Source: Desulfoluna spongiiphila (GTDB lineage: Bacteria > Desulfobacterota > Desulfobacteria > Desulfobacterales > Desulfolunaceae). Taken from it: DNA of 64,000 nt. Below are positions 62,310 through 64,000 of this stretch, piece by piece. Under the pieces are notes generated by a model. The model had not been told where the DNA came from. It saw only the letters and a list, made by a program, of their open reading frames with translations, and searched no databases. The stretch spans positions 1 through 64,000 of the forward strand of contig NZ_FMUX01000006.1 of assembly GCF_900101345.1 (NCBI RefSeq), read 5' to 3'. Positions within the stretch are counted from its first letter, which is position 1; the number at the start of each line of letters is the position of its first letter. The position numbers and the translations under genes were made by a program.

Positions 62310-62903
62310 ATGAATAAAAAGAACGATCCATTAAACAGGATGGCACATCCCGGCGGAGCGTCCCTGCGGGATCTCATGGGCAAGCAGTCGGTGCGGGCCA
62401 CTTTCCGCATCTCATCACGGGCCATTGAGTCCATGGCCGTGGTGGCCGAACACTTCGGCATCAAGCAGAAATCCCTCTTCGACCATCTGGTGGAGGACGT
62501 GGAGACCTTAAACGCCATTGCCGGGCGTTTATCCGCCGATGCCATGAAAGAGGTCCCCAGGGTTCAAAAAACCTTTGTCATCAGCCGCCGGACCCTGGAT
62601 GCACTGGAGCTGGCCTCGCGCCAGTTCGGTGCCCCCCGGGACGCCCTGGTGGAGTTTTCCATCCAGCGGTTGGGGGAGCTCATCGACGGAGAGCGCAAAC
62701 GCCATGCCGTGAGAAAGGCCCTTTTAAAAAGGGTGGAGGAGAGAAAGGCTCTGTTCCATGAGAGCCTCGCTGAGTCGGTTCAGGCCCTGGGAGAGGCAGA
62801 TCCCTTTGTGGAGCGACTGGCCCATATCTGCGGCACCCTGGAACATACCGTGGATGATCTGAAGGCCCTGGTCAAACGGGGTGAGGGGCTGGAAGGGTTA
62901 TGA
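62310..62903 (+). CDS. Tandem ribbon-helix-helix-like DNA-binding protein, coupled to rlmN-like gene
   Basis: 197 residues. Two similar units: VRATFRIS...AEHFGIKQKSLFDHL (28-64) and VQKTFVIS...SRQFGAPRDALVEFS (85-121), offset exactly 57 residues, each with a beta strand followed by two helices, as in Arc/MetJ-type RHH domains. Two fused RHH units would make a monomeric or pseudo-dimeric DNA binder, an unusual arrangement (F-factor TraY is a known tandem RHH case). The C-terminal ~70 residues are helical and charged. GGAGG four bases before ATG 62310. The stop overlaps the next gene's start by four bases, so the two are made together. Function unknown. Confidence 0.72.
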   Translation: MNKKNDPLNRMAHPGGASLRDLMGKQSVRATFRISSRAIESMAVVAEHFGIKQKSLFDHLVEDVETLNAIAGRLSADAMKEVPRVQKTFVISRRTLDALELASRQFGAPRDALVEFSIQRLGELIDGERKRHAVRKALLKRVEERKALFHESLAESVQALGEADPFVERLAHICGTLEHTVDDLKALVKRGEGLEGL

Positions 62904-63970
62904 TGGAACGCCTGCAAGACAAGGCCTCCGAGGGGGTCAACCCTTTTGCCCTGGGGTACGATAGTTTTCGAGAGGCCATGGTGGCGCGCCTGGGGCTGGA
63001 CCGGTATGCATCGGCGGAGCTATATTCCATGGCCGTTCGGTCCGGGGCTGTGGACGTTTCCGCCCTGACGCGCCTTCCGGAGCGGGAGGGGCTGGGCGTA
63101 GCCGTCAAACAGGCCCTGGTGTTTCCGGACCCCCGTCTGGTCACCGTTAAAGAGGCCGACGGCGTGGTGAAATTTACCACCCGCCTCCTCGACGGTCACG
63201 AGGTGGAGTCCGTGGTGCTTCCCATGTTGAACCATTACACCCTGTGCGTCTCCTCCCAGGTGGGATGCAAAAGGGGCTGCCTCTTCTGCACCACTGCCAA
63301 GATGGGGTTCGTTCGGGACCTGACGCCCATGGAGATTCTGGACCAGCTTTATGCGGCGCGCCACAAGCTCTCGTATCCCATTCGGAACATCGTCTTCATG
63401 GGCATGGGAGAGCCCCTGGACAATTTTGGCGCCGTGTCCGAGGCCATCGGTGTCATGAGCGACCAGCGGGGTTTTGATATTCCCTTGAGGCGCATCACCG
63501 TCTCCACGGTGGGGAGCGCCGAAGGCATTGAAAAACTGGGGGCCTCACCCATTTCAGCGGTCAATCTGGCCGTTTCGGTCAACGGGGCAACCGATGAGAT
63601 CCGCTCCCGTCTCATGCCGGTGAACCGCAAAACACCCCTCAAGAGCCTGGTGGAGACCCTGTCCCGTTATCCCTTTGCCCGAAAGGGGGCGCTCTTTGCC
63701 GAGTACATCGTCATCGAAGGGGTCAACGACAGCCCGGAAGACGCCCGGGCCCTGGTGGCGGTCCTCTCCCCCCTTGCCGTGCGTTACAACCTCATCGGCT
63801 TCAATGCAGGCCCCGGGGCCCCTTTCCCCTCCACCTGCCAAAAGGCCGTGGAACGCTTTCGTGATCTTCTCGTGCACGAGGGGGCCTACGTGCGAATCCG
63901 CGCTTCCAAAGGGCGCGACCTCGTTGCCGGTTGCGGACAGCTGGGGAAAAAAAGTGTGTCTTCTGTGTGA
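62900..63970 (+). CDS. RlmN/Cfr-like radical SAM methyltransferase, divergent
   Basis: 356 residues. Radical SAM cluster CKRGCLFC (C123, C127, C130), FMGMGEPLDN, and a C-terminal Cys in AGCGQLG (C345) that matches the methyl-carrying Cys of RlmN. RlmN methylates A2503 of 23S rRNA (and A37 of some tRNAs). The segment before TLCVSSQVGC reads VLPMLNHY, where E. coli RlmN has IPEDDRA, so the Glu proposed as general base (E105 in E. coli) appears replaced by Met. This could be a paralogue with altered chemistry or target. Coupled by a 4-base overlap to the tandem-RHH gene. Confidence 0.85.
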   Translation: MMERLQDKASEGVNPFALGYDSFREAMVARLGLDRYASAELYSMAVRSGAVDVSALTRLPEREGLGVAVKQALVFPDPRLVTVKEADGVVKFTTRLLDGHEVESVVLPMLNHYTLCVSSQVGCKRGCLFCTTAKMGFVRDLTPMEILDQLYAARHKLSYPIRNIVFMGMGEPLDNFGAVSEAIGVMSDQRGFDIPLRRITVSTVGSAEGIEKLGASPISAVNLAVSVNGATDEIRSRLMPVNRKTPLKSLVETLSRYPFARKGALFAEYIVIEGVNDSPEDARALVAVLSPLAVRYNLIGFNAGPGAPFPSTCQKAVERFRDLLVHEGAYVRIRASKGRDLVAGCGQLGKKSVSSV

Positions 63971-63991
63971 AAAGTAAAAAGTCAAAAGCAT

Positions 63992-64000
63992 GCCTCCGGT
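63992..64000 (+). repeat. Start of another GCCTCCGG element, cut by window edge
   Basis: GCCTCCGGT, 21 bases after the RlmN-like stop; too short to assign a module. Confidence 0.4.

Overview
The window looks like chromosomal DNA of a GC-rich, Gram-negative, strictly anaerobic type of bacterium, most plausibly a Desulfobacterota (Deltaproteobacteria) relative of the Desulfobacteraceae/Desulfoluna group. The evidence is the mix of genes: recA next to alaS, CmoA/CmoB, LpxL-type acyltransferase, lipoproteins and TolC (outer membrane), a sigma54 enhancer-binding regulator, a corrinoid protein with a pterin-type methyltransferase, a rhodanese-ferritin-like protein, a flavin/ferredoxin fusion and several radical-SAM enzymes. 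The taxon is inference; no rRNA or tRNA gene was seen.

Layout. 1-2400: AT-richer, gene-poor left edge with a truncated gene, a small membrane protein, repeats and a SlyB-like lipoprotein. 2400-6400: recA and alaS, each with a clear terminator. 6400-7490: a repeat graveyard with at least four repeat families. 7490-17400: HD hydrolase, DUF4382 lipoprotein, a CsoR-type copper sensor with an MFS exporter, a large hybrid sensor kinase, Epd/Gap dehydrogenase and a sigma54 regulator. 17500-23870: an RND tripartite efflux operon behind a predicted sigma54 promoter and a 36-bp palindromic upstream site. 24000-33100: membrane protein, GNAT, glycosyltransferase plus methyltransferase, LUD protein, FKBP, a MarR repressor with matching palindromes in front of itself and of an NhaC-type antiporter, and a flavin-ferredoxin fusion. 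33100-40600: HD-GYP protein, DNA glycosylase, mltG-nagZ operon and a corrinoid methyl-transfer pair. 41000-47300: radical SAM, rhodanese-ferritin, acyltransferase and a chemoreceptor. 47300-49700: a small pentapeptide/unknown gene pair enclosed by repeats. 49700-64000: M20 hydrolase, a double-sensor chemoreceptor, EamA transporter, two unknown genes, cmoAB, thioesterase, acylphosphatase, DEAD helicase, Hsp20, and a tandem ribbon-helix-helix protein translationally coupled to an RlmN-like enzyme.

The strongest non-genic signal is a family of intergenic palindromic elements bounded by GCCTCCGG...CCGGAGGC and, in the best copies, by outer GTAAC...GTTAC ends. They are built from interchangeable modules (called A and B here), sit almost always at gene 3' ends (five of seven convergent gene pairs), and their hairpin stems differ between copies while base pairing is kept. 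One copy carries a different cargo, a perfect 27-bp stem. This looks like a mobile, structure-selected terminator-like element. The other leads are the sigma54/palindrome control of the efflux operon, the twin MarR operators, the CsoR/MFS pair with a GC-rich operator, and the tandem-RHH/RlmN-like pair.

Start codons were moved from the longest possible ORF to the first start with a good Shine-Dalgarno (SD) and matching family N-terminus wherever these disagreed. All family assignments are from reading the translated sequence; no database search was run.
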